DNA of 64,000 nt from Sphingopyxis sp. CCNWLW2 (GCF_037095755.1 NZ_JBAWKJ010000002.1:1261748-1325747), one strand, 5' to 3'; shown: positions 20,337-29,611, counted from the first letter of the stretch. Notes: a model not told the origin generated them from the sequence alone. Program-made: numbers and translations.

Positions 20337-21382
20337 GGATCCTGATCGTCACCGACGCCTGGGAGCCGCAGGTCAACGGCGTCGTCCGCACGCTGCAGGC
20401 GACGATCGGCGAACTGCGCAAGGCGGGGCATGAGGTCGGGGTCGTTTCGCCCGACCTGTTCCGCTCCTTTCCCTGCCCCTCCTATCCCGAAATCCGGCTC
20501 GCGCTGGCGGGCCGGCGCAAGGTTGCGCGGCATATTCGCGCCTTCGTTCCGCAGGCGATCCATATTTCGACCGAAGGGCCGCTGGGCATGGCGGCGCGGC
20601 GCTGGTGCCTGACGAATGGATTCCCCTTCACCACCGCCTATCACACGCGCTTTCCCGAATATGTCGCGGCGCGGCTGCCGGTCTCGCCGGCGTTCGTGTG
20701 GCGTTTCATCCGCTGGTTCCACCGTCCGGCGCGGCACATCATGGTCGCGACGCGGAGCCTGGCGCGCGAACTCGCCGACCAGAGCCTCGGACAGACGATG
20801 ATGTGGGAGCGCGGGGTCGATCACGAGCTGTTCCGTCCCGATCGCGCACCGCACCCGGCCTATGCAGCGCTCGCGCGCCCGATCCAGCTTTATGTCGGGC
20901 GCGTCGCGGTCGAGAAGAATATCGGCGCCTTCCTCGCGGCCGACCGGCCGGGCACCAAAGTCGTCGTCGGCGAAGGCCCCGCGCTCGCCGAGTTGAAGGC
21001 GCAGCATCCGGGCGCCTTGTTCCTCGGCAAGCTGGGTGGCGAAGCGCTGGCATCGGCCTATTCGGGCGCCGACGTTTTCGTCTTTCCCAGCCGCACCGAC
21101 ACCTTCGGGCTCGTCATCATCGAGGCGATGAGCTGCGGAACCCCGGTGGCCGCCTATCCGGTGCCGGGCCCGGGCGACATCGTGACGGGCGGCGCGGGCG
21201 CGCTCGACGAGGATCTCGGCCGCGCGATCGACATGGCGCTCGCATGCGACCGCGCCGACGCCGAAGCGCTGGGCGCGCGGTACAGCTGGGCAAGCTGCAC
21301 CGCACAATTCGCGAAGGCGCTGACCTTCGTGCCCTCCGAACCGCCGCGCGACGCCATCGCCGGTACGCGGGTCGCGGCCTAG
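20333..21382 (+). CDS. GT4 glycosyltransferase, Agt-like glycolipid synthase
   Basis: 349 residues of GT-B fold: an N-terminal MRILIVTDAWEPQVNGVVRTL, a donor-site region with PIQLYVGRVAVEKN and the C-terminal motif FVFPSRTDTFGLVIIEAMSCGTPV, typical of diacylglycerol glycosyltransferases of the SqdX/Agt group. Agt enzymes add glucose, galactose or glucuronate to diacylglycerol. Coupling to the PlcP-like gene (ATGA) suggests a two-step lipid-remodelling pathway: phospholipid to diacylglycerol to glycolipid. The assignment rests on motifs and context; the product sugar cannot be read. Confidence 0.8.
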   Translation: MRILIVTDAWEPQVNGVVRTLQATIGELRKAGHEVGVVSPDLFRSFPCPSYPEIRLALAGRRKVARHIRAFVPQAIHISTEGPLGMAARRWCLTNGFPFTTAYHTRFPEYVAARLPVSPAFVWRFIRWFHRPARHIMVATRSLARELADQSLGQTMMWERGVDHELFRPDRAPHPAYAALARPIQLYVGRVAVEKNIGAFLAADRPGTKVVVGEGPALAELKAQHPGALFLGKLGGEALASAYSGADVFVFPSRTDTFGLVIIEAMSCGTPVAAYPVPGPGDIVTGGAGALDEDLGRAIDMALACDRADAEALGARYSWASCTAQFAKALTFVPSEPPRDAIAGTRVAA

Positions 21383-23829
21383 AAGGTCTTGCGCCACTCC
21401 AGCTCGATATAGCGGCCCAAGGGGTCGATATAGCCCGGCTGGTAGTTGAGCGGCACGCGGCCGTTCGCGTCGGTGATCTTGCGCTGCGCATCGAAGATAT
21501 TGTCGACCGCAAGACGCAGGCGCGATCCCTTGAGGAACGGCAGCTTCTCGGTGAGCTTTGGCTTCTGACCCAGATCGACGAAGAAGCGCAGGTTGAAGGT
21601 GGCAAGGTCGCCGAATTTCAGGTCGCCCGCGGTACCGCCAGTCACCGTGCTGCCGCTGTCATATTTGGCGCTGAGCCGCACGCCCATGCCCTTGTTGAAC
21701 AGCCCGCCGTCGAGTTCGAACAGGTGGCGGTTGCTGCCGCCGCTGCTGCCGGTCGCCGACCCGTTCAATAGGTCGAGTTCGGGCACGCCCGGGCGGATCA
21801 GCACTTTGTCGGTCAGCTTGATCGTGTGGTAGAGCGACACCTGCCAGCGCCCGCCCTGCGGCCCGCCGAACATGCCGCCGGGACCGCCGCGGCCACCCAT
21901 GCGCGGGCCACCGCCGCCGCCACGCCGACGCCCCTCACCGGCGCCCGGTCCACCACCCTCGCGAGCGCCCGCGCCTTCGGGACGTGCGCCAACGGGACCA
22001 CCCGCGCCGCGGCCGCGCTGCTCCTGCTGGCCGAAACTCTTGCCGAAATTGAGTCCCCAGCGGATCTGCGAATTTTCGGACCGGTCGAAATTGACCGGCC
22101 GCTGGTCGAGCGCGAGCAAAACGCCGTTCGCGTCGCGCGTGACACGGTCGGGAAAGGCGGCCTCGATTTCGGGGGTCAGCAACGGAAAGCTGTTCGCCGT
22201 GTCATAGCTTTTGTTGCTGTTGTAATTGACCGAGACGTTCAGCCCTTCGAGCATCGGCGGCGACCAGTTGAGCCCGAGCTTCAAATCGCGGCGTTGTTCG
22301 GCGAGCAGGAAGGGGTTGCCGCCCGTCGTCGTCGTGATCTGCACCGTCTGACCGGTCGCGAAGTCGTAATAGGTGACCGCAGGCGTCACCAGCGGCGCGG
22401 CGCCGAGCTGCTGGATGCCGGGCGCGGCCTCGTCCTGGTTGAAGCTCGCGATCAGCGAGAGATTGTCGGTCACACCCCAATTGACGTTCGCGCCCCAGCT
22501 TTTGAGCGCGTCGAAGTCGCTGGGATTCTGCACCTGCCCGCTCAGCGTCAGCGAGACGCGGCCGATATTGCCGACCTCATATTCGGGATCGAGCAGCGGC
22601 ACGGTCAGCGAGCCGAACACGCCCGGCAGGTCGCGCGCGAGGTCGGTCGTCGTGATGCCATTGGCATTGTCCGACCGGCTGTCGAAACGCAGCCCCGAAT
22701 AGCTGCCTGTCATCGACAGGCGGATCGGCCCCGCCCAGCCGTCGGTCACCGTGCCCGACAGATTGGCGTTGCCGCCGAACGTCTGCTGGCTGCTTTCGAA
22801 CCGATCGCGGGTTCCGCTGATGCGGTCGGTGAAGGTCAGTTGATCGGCGTCGGCATAATTGCTCGACAGCGACCAGCGCCAGTCGCCGAGCATGCCGTTG
22901 ACGCTCGCGGTGGTGGTGAGGTTGCGTGCGCGGCTATCGCGTTCGAGCGGGTCGTCGATGCCGCCGACGCCGGGGCCGAGCAGCGACAGGCTGTCGGTCT
23001 GGTCGAACCGCACATTGATCGACGCGTCGGTCGTCTTGTTCAGGCTGCGCTGGATCGTCGCGTCGATCGAATATTCGTCCGAGGCACCGAGCAGGCTGCG
23101 CGCCGGGGCCTCGGCCGCTTGCGCCGGATCGTCATAATCGAGGTTCCGCTCGCTTTCGAGCAGCATCGATTTATGTTCCCAGCCGGCGTTGACGTTGAGG
23201 CGTCCGTTTTCGCCGATCGCGAGGAAGCTCGGCTGGATCTCGCTCTGGAAACGCCCGCCCTGCGTCGGAATGCCGCCCTCGCCTTCGACCGCGATCTGGC
23301 GGAAATTGGGCTTGAGCACCATGTTGACGACGCGCTCGTCGGCCGAATAGCCATATTGCAGCGCGACTTCCTCGGGGAAGACCTCGACTTTGGCGATCGC
23401 TTCGGGGGGCAGGTTGCGCACTTCGCCGAAGCCGCCGATGCGGCGGCCGTTGACGAGAATGATCGGCCGCCCGCCGCCGCGTCCACGGCCCGAGCGCGTC
23501 TGCGGCGCGAGCGCGTCGAGCAGTTCGGAAACGTTCGACACGCCATAGCTCGCGATCGCCGCTTCATCGAGTTCGGTCTCGGCCTTGATGTCGGTGTCGA
23601 GCTGGCCGGCGAGGCGCGGCGCGGTGACGACGATCTCGTCCTCGCTGTAGTCGTCATATGCATCCTCGACCGTCTCTTGCGCGGCGGGCGCGGCTTCGCC
23701 CGGCTGCTCGGCGACCGCGGCGGCGGCCGGCGGGCCGATCGGCGCCTCGGCCATCGCGGGCAGCGCGAACGAGGCGCCTGCGGCGAGCAGGGCGGCGCGT
23801 GCGGAAATGGTCAGGCGGATGTTATTCAT
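21379..23829 (-). CDS. TonB-dependent receptor with Gly/Arg-rich insert
   Basis: About 816 residues from MNNIRLTISARAALL, with a signal peptide ending AMA near residue 27. The start at 23829 gives a proper signal sequence; the frame runs longer. A TonB-box-like segment (EDEIVVTAPR) is followed by a plug domain (SNVSELLDALAPQTRSGRGR, IILVNGRRIGGFG, VEVFPEEVAL) and a beta barrel ending ELEWRKTF. A striking low-complexity insert of about 60 residues rich in Gly, Arg and Pro (coding 21850-22030) sits in the second half of the barrel. Substrate unknown. Confidence 0.9.
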   Translation of the reverse strand: MNNIRLTISARAALLAAGASFALPAMAEAPIGPPAAAAVAEQPGEAAPAAQETVEDAYDDYSEDEIVVTAPRLAGQLDTDIKAETELDEAAIASYGVSNVSELLDALAPQTRSGRGRGGGRPIILVNGRRIGGFGEVRNLPPEAIAKVEVFPEEVALQYGYSADERVVNMVLKPNFRQIAVEGEGGIPTQGGRFQSEIQPSFLAIGENGRLNVNAGWEHKSMLLESERNLDYDDPAQAAEAPARSLLGASDEYSIDATIQRSLNKTTDASINVRFDQTDSLSLLGPGVGGIDDPLERDSRARNLTTTASVNGMLGDWRWSLSSNYADADQLTFTDRISGTRDRFESSQQTFGGNANLSGTVTDGWAGPIRLSMTGSYSGLRFDSRSDNANGITTTDLARDLPGVFGSLTVPLLDPEYEVGNIGRVSLTLSGQVQNPSDFDALKSWGANVNWGVTDNLSLIASFNQDEAAPGIQQLGAAPLVTPAVTYYDFATGQTVQITTTTGGNPFLLAEQRRDLKLGLNWSPPMLEGLNVSVNYNSNKSYDTANSFPLLTPEIEAAFPDRVTRDANGVLLALDQRPVNFDRSENSQIRWGLNFGKSFGQQEQRGRGAGGPVGARPEGAGAREGGGPGAGEGRRRGGGGGPRMGGRGGPGGMFGGPQGGRWQVSLYHTIKLTDKVLIRPGVPELDLLNGSATGSSGGSNRHLFELDGGLFNKGMGVRLSAKYDSGSTVTGGTAGDLKFGDLATFNLRFFVDLGQKPKLTEKLPFLKGSRLRLAVDNIFDAQRKITDANGRVPLNYQPGYIDPLGRYIELEWRKTF

Positions 23830-24026
23830 GGGGAGAGCCTTTGTTTCTTTTCTGTCTTTGTTTTTTCTTTGCATGACGGGGCTTAACGCCTCCTGACGCC
23901 GCCCTTTGCTTGCGGTTCATCTATGTCGCGCAATTGTCGCAACAATGTGTCGATGCCCATGCCTGTTCGATAGGCCGTCTATATCGACCGCTGGACAGCA
24001 TGGGCCTTCGCCCTTATCGGCCACCC

Positions 24027-25613
24027 ATGCCGACTCCAGACTCCTCCGCACCGCCCGAATCCATCCTGATCGTCGATTTCGGCAGCCAGGTGACCCAGCT
24101 CATCGCCCGCCGCGTCCGCGAAGCCGGCGTGTATAGCGAGATCGTCCCGTTCAGCGCCGCCGAGGCCGCGCTCGAACGAATGAAGCCGAAGGGCGTGATC
24201 CTGTCGGGCTCGCCCGCCTCGGTCCCCGCGGCCGGCAGCCCGCGCGCGCCGCAATCGATCTTCGACAGCGGCCTCCCCATTCTTGGCATTTGCTACGGCC
24301 AGCAGGTGATGAGCCAGCAGCTTGGCGGCCAGGTCGAACCGGGCGGCGCCGATGGCGAACGCGACGGCGAATTCGGGCGCGCCTTCCTGACCGTCACCGA
24401 GCCCTGCGTGCTGTTCGACGGCCTGTGGGAAGTGGGCGAGCGCCATCAGGTGTGGATGAGCCACGGCGACCGCGTCACCCAATTCGCCCCGGGCTTCCGC
24501 ATCGTCGCGATCAGCGACGGCGCCCCCTTTGCACTCATCGCCGACGACGAGCGCCGCTATTACGGCACGCAGTTCCACCCCGAGGTCGTCCACACGCCCG
24601 ACGGCGCCAAGCTGATCGCGAACTTCGTCCGCCACGTCTGCGGCTGCAGCGGCGAATGGACGATGGCCGAATTCCGCGCGACCAAGATCGCCGAAATCCG
24701 CGCGCAGGTCGGCGACCAGCGCGTGCTGTGCGGCCTGTCGGGCGGGGTCGACAGCGCGGTCGCTGCGGTGCTGATCCACGAAGCGATCGGCGAGCAGCTG
24801 ACCTGCGTCTTCGTCGACCACGGCCTGCTGCGCATGAACGAGCGCGAACAGGTCGAGCGCCTGTTCCGCGACCATTACAACATTCCGCTCGTCGTGGTGG
24901 ACGCCGAGGAACGCTTCATGGCGGGCCTCGCGGGCGTCACCGACCCGGAAAAGAAGCGCAAGTTCATCGGCGCCGAGTTTATCAACGTGTTCGAGGAAGA
25001 AGCGAAGAAGATCGGCGGCGCCGATTTCCTGGCTCAAGGCACGCTTTATCCCGACGTCATCGAAAGCGTCAGCTTTACCGGCGGCCCGAGCGTCACGATC
25101 AAGAGCCACCACAATGTCGGCGGCCTTCCCGAGCGCATGAACATGAAGCTCGTCGAGCCGCTGCGCGAATTGTTCAAGGACGAAGTCCGCCTGCTCGGCA
25201 AAGAACTGGGTCTTCCCGACATCTTCGTCGGCCGCCACCCCTTCCCCGGCCCCGGCCTCGCGATCCGCATTCCCGGCGAAGTGTCGAAGGAACGTTGCGA
25301 CATCCTCCGCAAGGCCGATGCGGTCTATCTCGAGGAAATCCGCAACGCGGGGCTCTATGACGCGATCTGGCAGGCGTTTGCCGTGTTGCTGCCCGTCAAG
25401 ACCGTCGGCGTGATGGGGGACGGACGCACTTACGACCATGTCTGCGCGCTGCGCGCGGTGACCTCGACCGACGGCATGACGGCGGACATCTACCCGTTCG
25501 ACGCGAGCTTCCTCAGCCGCTGCGCGACGCGCATCATCAACGAGGTCCAGGGCATCAACCGCGTGGTGTACGACTATACGTCGAAACCGCCGGGCACGAT
25601 CGAGTGGGAATGA
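24027..25613 (+). CDS. guaA: GMP synthase (glutamine-hydrolysing)
   Basis: 528 residues. The N-terminal class I glutamine amidotransferase has the nucleophile in GICYGQQ and the His/Glu pair in FHPEVVHT. The ATP-pyrophosphatase domain has [10 protein letters not shown], and the C-terminal dimerisation domain ends IEWE. The enzyme aminates XMP to GMP. The start MPTPDSSAP was chosen as the usual N-terminus; the frame is open further back. The 3' end is followed by an intrinsic terminator and a tyrosine recombinase gene. The guaA 3' end is a known integration target of genomic islands. Confidence 0.97.
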   Translation: MPTPDSSAPPESILIVDFGSQVTQLIARRVREAGVYSEIVPFSAAEAALERMKPKGVILSGSPASVPAAGSPRAPQSIFDSGLPILGICYGQQVMSQQLGGQVEPGGADGERDGEFGRAFLTVTEPCVLFDGLWEVGERHQVWMSHGDRVTQFAPGFRIVAISDGAPFALIADDERRYYGTQFHPEVVHTPDGAKLIANFVRHVCGCSGEWTMAEFRATKIAEIRAQVGDQRVLCGLSGGVDSAVAAVLIHEAIGEQLTCVFVDHGLLRMNEREQVERLFRDHYNIPLVVVDAEERFMAGLAGVTDPEKKRKFIGAEFINVFEEEAKKIGGADFLAQGTLYPDVIESVSFTGGPSVTIKSHHNVGGLPERMNMKLVEPLRELFKDEVRLLGKELGLPDIFVGRHPFPGPGLAIRIPGEVSKERCDILRKADAVYLEEIRNAGLYDAIWQAFAVLLPVKTVGVMGDGRTYDHVCALRAVTSTDGMTADIYPFDASFLSRCATRIINEVQGINRVVYDYTSKPPGTIEWE

Positions 25614-25615
25614 TT

Positions 25616-25640
25616 CGGGGCACCAAAATGCCCCGGATTT
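25616..25640 (+). terminator. Intrinsic terminator after guaA
   Basis: CGGGGCA (25616-25622) pairs with TGCCCCG (25629-25635) around a CCAAAA loop, three bases after the guaA stop. The T tract is short (ATTT), so termination may be partial. Confidence 0.65.
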
Positions 25641-25727
25641 CCATCGAACTTCAAATTCCAACTATTTGATAAAATTTATTTTTCCTGTCGATGGCATTTG
25701 GTGGCTATCGGTGGGTAGTCTTCCCGT

Positions 25728-25748
25728 TTGACGGCGCCATTGACGGCG
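25728..25748. repeat. Tandem 9-bp direct repeats near the island's integration end
   Basis: TTGACGGCG occurs at 25728-25736 and at 25740-25748, a 12-bp period. The position between guaA and the recombinase gene suits arm-type integrase binding sites next to attL. This is inference; two copies is a small number. Confidence 0.35.
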
Positions 25749-25782
25749 TCGGCCGCTCTTGCCTCTCTCAAAAATCGCCGAT

Positions 25783-25820
25783 ACCGTCAGGGACACAACA
25801 GCCCCTGACGGTCTTTTTTG
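25783..25820 (+). terminator. Strong intrinsic terminator upstream of the integrase gene
   Basis: A 10-bp perfect stem (25783-25792 with 25803-25812) with loop ACACAACAGC, followed by six T (25814-25819). It faces the plus strand. There is no plus-strand ORF between guaA and this point, so it insulates the integrase from guaA read-through or ends an unannotated transcript. Confidence 0.75.
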
Positions 25821-25907
25821 TTCGCTAACAATTGGAAAAGCAGTGCTTTTTCGAACGGGAGAACTGCGTTTTCGGGCTGACGGTGTTTTACGACTGGAGG
25901 CCTTGCG

Positions 25908-27164
25908 ATGCTCACCGATTCCGAGCTCAAACATCTGAAACCCAAAGAGAAACCTTACAAGGTGACAGACCGGGACGGCATGTACGTTCTCGTCAGTTGT
26001 GGGGGCACCATCTCCTTCCGCCTCGACTACCGATTGAACGGGCGTCGAGAGACCGTCAACTTCGGCCGATATGCTCCGTCAGGCCTCTCGCTGGCGCTGG
26101 CACGCGAGCGATGCATCGACGCGAAGCGACTGATTGAAAGGGGCCAGTCTCCTGCTTTGGAGAAGCAACGGGCAAAGCGTCGGATCAAAGAAGCTAAGAG
26201 CTTTGGCCAGTTCGGCGAGAAGTGGCTCGCGTCCGCACCAATGGCGGATAGCACGCGAGCCATGCGACGCTCGATCTTCGAACGAGAAATGTTGCCCTTC
26301 TGGAAGAACCGCCTCCTGACGGAGATCACTCCCGGAGATTTGCGCGACCATTGCCTCAGGATCGTGGATCGGGGGGCGCCAGCGACTGCCATCCATGTGC
26401 GCGACATTCTGAAGCAGATCTATGGGTTCGCGAACCTTCACGGCGAGAAAGTCGCCAACCCCGCCGATGAGGTTGGCCCGGCTTCGATTGCCACCTTCGT
26501 GCCGAAGGATCGCTCGCTTTCGCCTTCCGAGATCCGGGTCCTGTTCAAGGTCATCGAAAAGGTGCCGACCTTGCCGACGATTCGGCTCGGTATGAAATTC
26601 TTCCTACTATCGATGGTGAGGAAGAGCGAACTCCAGGACGCAGTCTGGGACGAGGTCGACTTCGAGAATGCGGTCTGGTCGATACCTGCAGAGCGCATGA
26701 AGCGATCGCGGGCGCACAACGTCTATCTCTCCACCCAGATGCTCGACATCCTCATCGCCCTCAAAACCTGCGCCGGAAGCTCAAGATATCTGCTCCCGTC
26801 GCGTTATGATGCAGACGCGCCCATGTCGCGAGCGACGTTCAACCGCGTCACCTATTCGGTCGTCGAGCAGGCGAAGAAAGATGGACTGCCTCTCGCTGCG
26901 TTCACCGTGCACGATCTTCGCCGAACCGGTTCGACACTTCTCAACGAATTGGGGTTCAACAGCGACTGGGTTGAAAAGTGTCTTGCCCATGAGGACGGAC
27001 GCTCGTCGCGGGGCGTCTATAACAAGGCAGAATATGAGCAGCAGCGCCGCCACATGATGCAGGAATGGTCAAATACCGTGGAAGCCTGGATCGACGGACG
27101 ACGCTATGCGCCCACCGTTCTCCCACCGACCGCGCCGCTTCTCGAGCTCGACCCTAGCCTTTGA
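25908..27164 (+). CDS. Tyrosine recombinase/integrase of a guaA-site genomic island
   Basis: 418 residues. The N-terminal arm-binding domain (DUF4102-like, about 1-85) contains YVLVSCGGTISFRLDYR and the LALARERC helix, typical of P4-type island integrases. The catalytic residues appear as Arg238 (MVRKSEL), His335 and Arg338 (HDLRRTGS), His361 (LAHEDG) and Tyr371 (GVYNKAEY). The length is standard. Its site 295 bp after guaA marks it as a guaA-targeting integrase. The island it served is now short. Confidence 0.92.
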   Translation: MLTDSELKHLKPKEKPYKVTDRDGMYVLVSCGGTISFRLDYRLNGRRETVNFGRYAPSGLSLALARERCIDAKRLIERGQSPALEKQRAKRRIKEAKSFGQFGEKWLASAPMADSTRAMRRSIFEREMLPFWKNRLLTEITPGDLRDHCLRIVDRGAPATAIHVRDILKQIYGFANLHGEKVANPADEVGPASIATFVPKDRSLSPSEIRVLFKVIEKVPTLPTIRLGMKFFLLSMVRKSELQDAVWDEVDFENAVWSIPAERMKRSRAHNVYLSTQMLDILIALKTCAGSSRYLLPSRYDADAPMSRATFNRVTYSVVEQAKKDGLPLAAFTVHDLRRTGSTLLNELGFNSDWVEKCLAHEDGRSSRGVYNKAEYEQQRRHMMQEWSNTVEAWIDGRRYAPTVLPPTAPLLELDPSL

Positions 27165-27414
27165 CCGGACGGGCGCGGCGTTCGCGCACATCGGCATGTT
27201 GGCCTCGGACAATCGGCCGCGCCCGCCTGTCAGCCAACCAGGCCTCGACCTCGGCGAGATTCCAAACCACTGTCCTCGGCGACAAAGCGTAGCGACGCGG
27301 GAACTCGCCGCGCCGCTCCATTTCAAAGATCGTGCTGTCCGCGAGCGGGACCATCTCTTTCAGCTGGTGACGCCTGATCGTGCGCGTGTAGTCAGGCGGA
27401 TCGCCCTTGGACAT
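27154..27414 (-). CDS. AlpA-like transcriptional regulator/excisionase
   Basis: 86 residues with the AlpA/MerR-like winged HTH: RRHQLKEMVPLADSTIFEME, RGEFPRRYALSPRTVVWNLAEVEAWLADR. The pattern EMVPLADSTIFEMERRGEFP is diagnostic of phage-type AlpA activators that regulate integrase or excision. It overlaps the 3' end of the recombinase gene by 11 bp in convergent orientation, a common layout on integrative islands. The initial MSKGDPP segment is probably correct. Confidence 0.82.
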   Translation of the reverse strand: MSKGDPPDYTRTIRRHQLKEMVPLADSTIFEMERRGEFPRRYALSPRTVVWNLAEVEAWLADRRARPIVRGQHADVRERRARPVKG

Positions 27415-28126
27415 AGATCATTCTCCAACGCAGAGAACTTGAAACTGGCACTCTACAATGCACCGCACCGACGGCCGGCGGACATCGCACAGATGGGCGC
27501 GTCGCGGCTATTTCCGGCGTGTCCGAACGAAGCTTCGGTCGCTCTCCAGAAACATTTCGAGCATGTAAGGTACGAGGTCGGATATCCGCGCACGAAGTTG
27601 TGATTTCTCTGGCGTTCAATCCGTCGCAGTCGACGGTGAATTTTTGGTTGCCCCGAACATCCGACACTGTCGACTTTAGCGTGGCCAGCGCGCGCGCCGC
27701 ATAATGGTCGTCTTCGCCGAACGCCCAGTAAATCTTCCGGTCAGCCAACCGCTCACACGACTTCTGCCTGTTCGACCAGCTTCGGTCTCCATCAGGACCG
27801 AGGTAGTGATACTGGACTGACACGCTGACTCCGATTGGCTGGAGGCGGCGCCCGCGAGTGCCATCCCATCTGCTGGAATATTGGAGCTGGACCACGTCGC
27901 GCTGGCATAGCCCCTCGACCGAGCCGGCGTATGGTTTAGTTGCTATCGCGGTTGGGGAAGATGGCCCGGTCAGTATCGAGTTCAGATCGTCAAGCACCGA
28001 CTCTCGTCTGCGCGTCTCCGACATCTTCTCGCGTTCGGGATGCACCGGAGCAATGCGCGTGGCGGCATGGATAGCGCCGGGAATAGCAATTGCCGTGACC
28101 ATGAGCCCAAGACACAGCGTCCGCAT
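27392..28126 (-). CDS. Hypothetical exported protein of the island
   Basis: 244 residues with a signal peptide (MRTLCLGLMVTAIAIPGAIH). The middle region (about 70-185) looks like a folded domain with four Cys (GLCQRDVV, SCERLADR, VDCDGL, TSCADI) that may pair. The last about 30 residues look out of character, and the end overlaps the AlpA start by 23 bp, so the true 3' end could be shortened or altered by a frameshift. No family was recognised. It is part of the island remnant. Confidence 0.6.
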   Translation of the reverse strand: MRTLCLGLMVTAIAIPGAIHAATRIAPVHPEREKMSETRRRESVLDDLNSILTGPSSPTAIATKPYAGSVEGLCQRDVVQLQYSSRWDGTRGRRLQPIGVSVSVQYHYLGPDGDRSWSNRQKSCERLADRKIYWAFGEDDHYAARALATLKSTVSDVRGNQKFTVDCDGLNAREITTSCADIRPRTLHARNVSGERPKLRSDTPEIAATRPSVRCPPAVGAVHCRVPVSSSLRWRMIYVQGRSA

Positions 28127-28286
28127 AAGGCCTCCTTACCCAATCCATTACGGGACATGAGGCAAAGCTCTTAAAAAACAACTGCTCGAGGTCTGGCCGT
28201 GACGTCTAGGCAGCGTGTGGCCGGTAGCCGACTGTCGGCTCTCCGCGGGCAATCTGGCAAAGCGGACCTTTCTACTTCACGCACTA

Positions 28287-28568
28287 CTAACCACAAACAG
28301 CTTGCACCACCTTACCAGCGGGATTGATCGCGAGCGTGATACGATTCTCCCGGAGATCGTGCGTAACCGGGTCACCGGGTGTGATACGTCTGGTTAGTTT
28401 CGCGCCAGTGCGCTGTTTAATTTGCGCGTCATCCGGCGCCGCGTGGCCCACGAGCATCGCCGCCACATCCGAACGGCAAAGGCTCGTCGCGGGCGTGTCC
28501 TGCACCGTTGTCGAGCACGCTGTAAGTAGTCCGGCAAAGGCAAAAACAGCTATCTTGGTATTGAACAT
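28287..28568 (-). CDS. Peptidase inhibitor I78 family lipoprotein
   Basis: 93 residues. The signal peptide ends in the lipobox LTAC (Cys18), predicting an outer-membrane or periplasmic lipoprotein. The rest matches inhibitor family I78: a Cys near residue 31, LVGHAAP, RRITPGDPVTHDLRENRITLAI, and a C-terminal VCG closing a predicted disulfide. Members inhibit elastase- or subtilisin-like serine peptidases; the target here is unknown. Confidence 0.8.
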   Translation of the reverse strand: MFNTKIAVFAFAGLLTACSTTVQDTPATSLCRSDVAAMLVGHAAPDDAQIKQRTGAKLTRRITPGDPVTHDLRENRITLAINPAGKVVQAVCG

Positions 28569-28717
28569 TTCGCCAGCTCCTGAGCCAATGAACGGGTAAC
28601 GCCCCTACTCGTCTGTCGCGGCGCCGGGTCAGCAAAATGCTTGACCATATACACCGTCAGGCTTCTCTCCCCGCAATCGGCTACCTTTAGGCGTCACCCG
28701 TCGAACCCAAATGAGGT

Positions 28718-29611
28718 TCATCTCTCGACATATGCAGCGAGTTCGTCTGGCGTTCCTTTCGGGAAAGCCTCTTTAAGATGATCTAGAAACGCCGAGACGC
28801 GGGCGCTCAGCAACCGGCGCGTCGGGTAAAGCGTCCAGAGCGCGATATCGGGTCCTTCCACATCGCCCCAATGGACCATCGTCCCGGCAGACAGGTCATG
28901 ACTGACGAGGGATATGGGCAGACGTGCCGCGCCCGCTCCTGCCCGGACCGCGTCGCGCACCATGACGAGCGACGACAGGCTCAGGACCGGGCTGACCGCG
29001 ATCTCCGCTTGTCCCGTCGGGGTCGCCATAGTCCAGCTGACGTCCGGGCCTGCCGGTCCGCGCACGACCACCGGGACTGCGGACCCACTTTGCGGCCGCG
29101 GCAGGTCGGGACTCGCCACGACCACGAGGCGATCATGCAGGAAGATGCGTCCGACAAGGCTATCATCAGGCTTCGGGTTGACGCGGATCACTAGGTCATA
29201 GGCTTCCTCGATCATGTCGACCGGCCGGTCCTCGGTCGTGATCTCGAGCCGAACCTCCGGATATTTGAGCGCAAAGCCGGCCGCCAGTTTTCCCATCGCG
29301 ATTTGCGAGAACAGCAGAGGCGAACTGATCCGCAACCGGCCACGCGGACTGTGTCCCCCCGAGGCGATGGCGGTGGCCGTCTCATCGAGCTCGGTCAGCA
29401 GTTGCCCCGTTCGCTCGAAAAGCGCCCTTCCCTCCTCCGTCAGTTTCAACGCGCGCGCGCCGCGCTCGAACAAGCGCAGGTCGAGGCTCGCCTCCAATTC
29501 CGACACGCGGCGGGACAGTGTCGCCTTGGGGCGTCCCGCAGCTCGGGCGGCTTTTCCAAAGCCGCCATGGCGAGCGACAAGGTTGAAGTCGGCGAGCGCG
29601 AGAAGGTCCAT
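28718..29611 (-). CDS. LysR family transcriptional regulator
   Basis: 297 residues. The start was set at MDLLALADF, which gives a standard LysR N-terminus; the frame continues far upstream without homology. The HTH is in FNLVARHGGFGKAARAAGRPKATLSRRVSELEASLDLRLFERG. The effector domain is in RLRISSPLLFSQIAMGKLAAGF onward. It belongs to the CrgA/DsdC-like group that regulates a divergent gene, and is divergent from the DUF1857-OYE pair, which it probably controls in response to a redox-active or electrophilic compound. Confidence 0.9.
   Translation of the reverse strand: MDLLALADFNLVARHGGFGKAARAAGRPKATLSRRVSELEASLDLRLFERGARALKLTEEGRALFERTGQLLTELDETATAIASGGHSPRGRLRISSPLLFSQIAMGKLAAGFALKYPEVRLEITTEDRPVDMIEEAYDLVIRVNPKPDDSLVGRIFLHDRLVVVASPDLPRPQSGSAVPVVVRGPAGPDVSWTMATPTGQAEIAVSPVLSLSSLVMVRDAVRAGAGAARLPISLVSHDLSAGTMVHWGDVEGPDIALWTLYPTRRLLSARVSAFLDHLKEAFPKGTPDELAAYVER

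Noticed and set aside
21826..23886. 686-codon plus-strand frame opposite the first TonB receptor
   Set aside because: Shadow frame with biased composition; the minus strand has signal peptide, TonB box and plug motifs.
23979..25661. 560-codon minus-strand frame opposite guaA
   Set aside because: Shadow of guaA codons; no homology or motifs.
25662..25934. 90-codon minus-strand frame between guaA and the integrase
   Set aside because: Covers terminators and repeats, with basic low-complexity composition and no homology.
25614..28717. Direct repeat of the guaA 3' end marking the island's right attachment site
   Set aside because: I looked for GAGTGGGAATGA-like sequence downstream and did not find one in the window, so no att pair is claimed.
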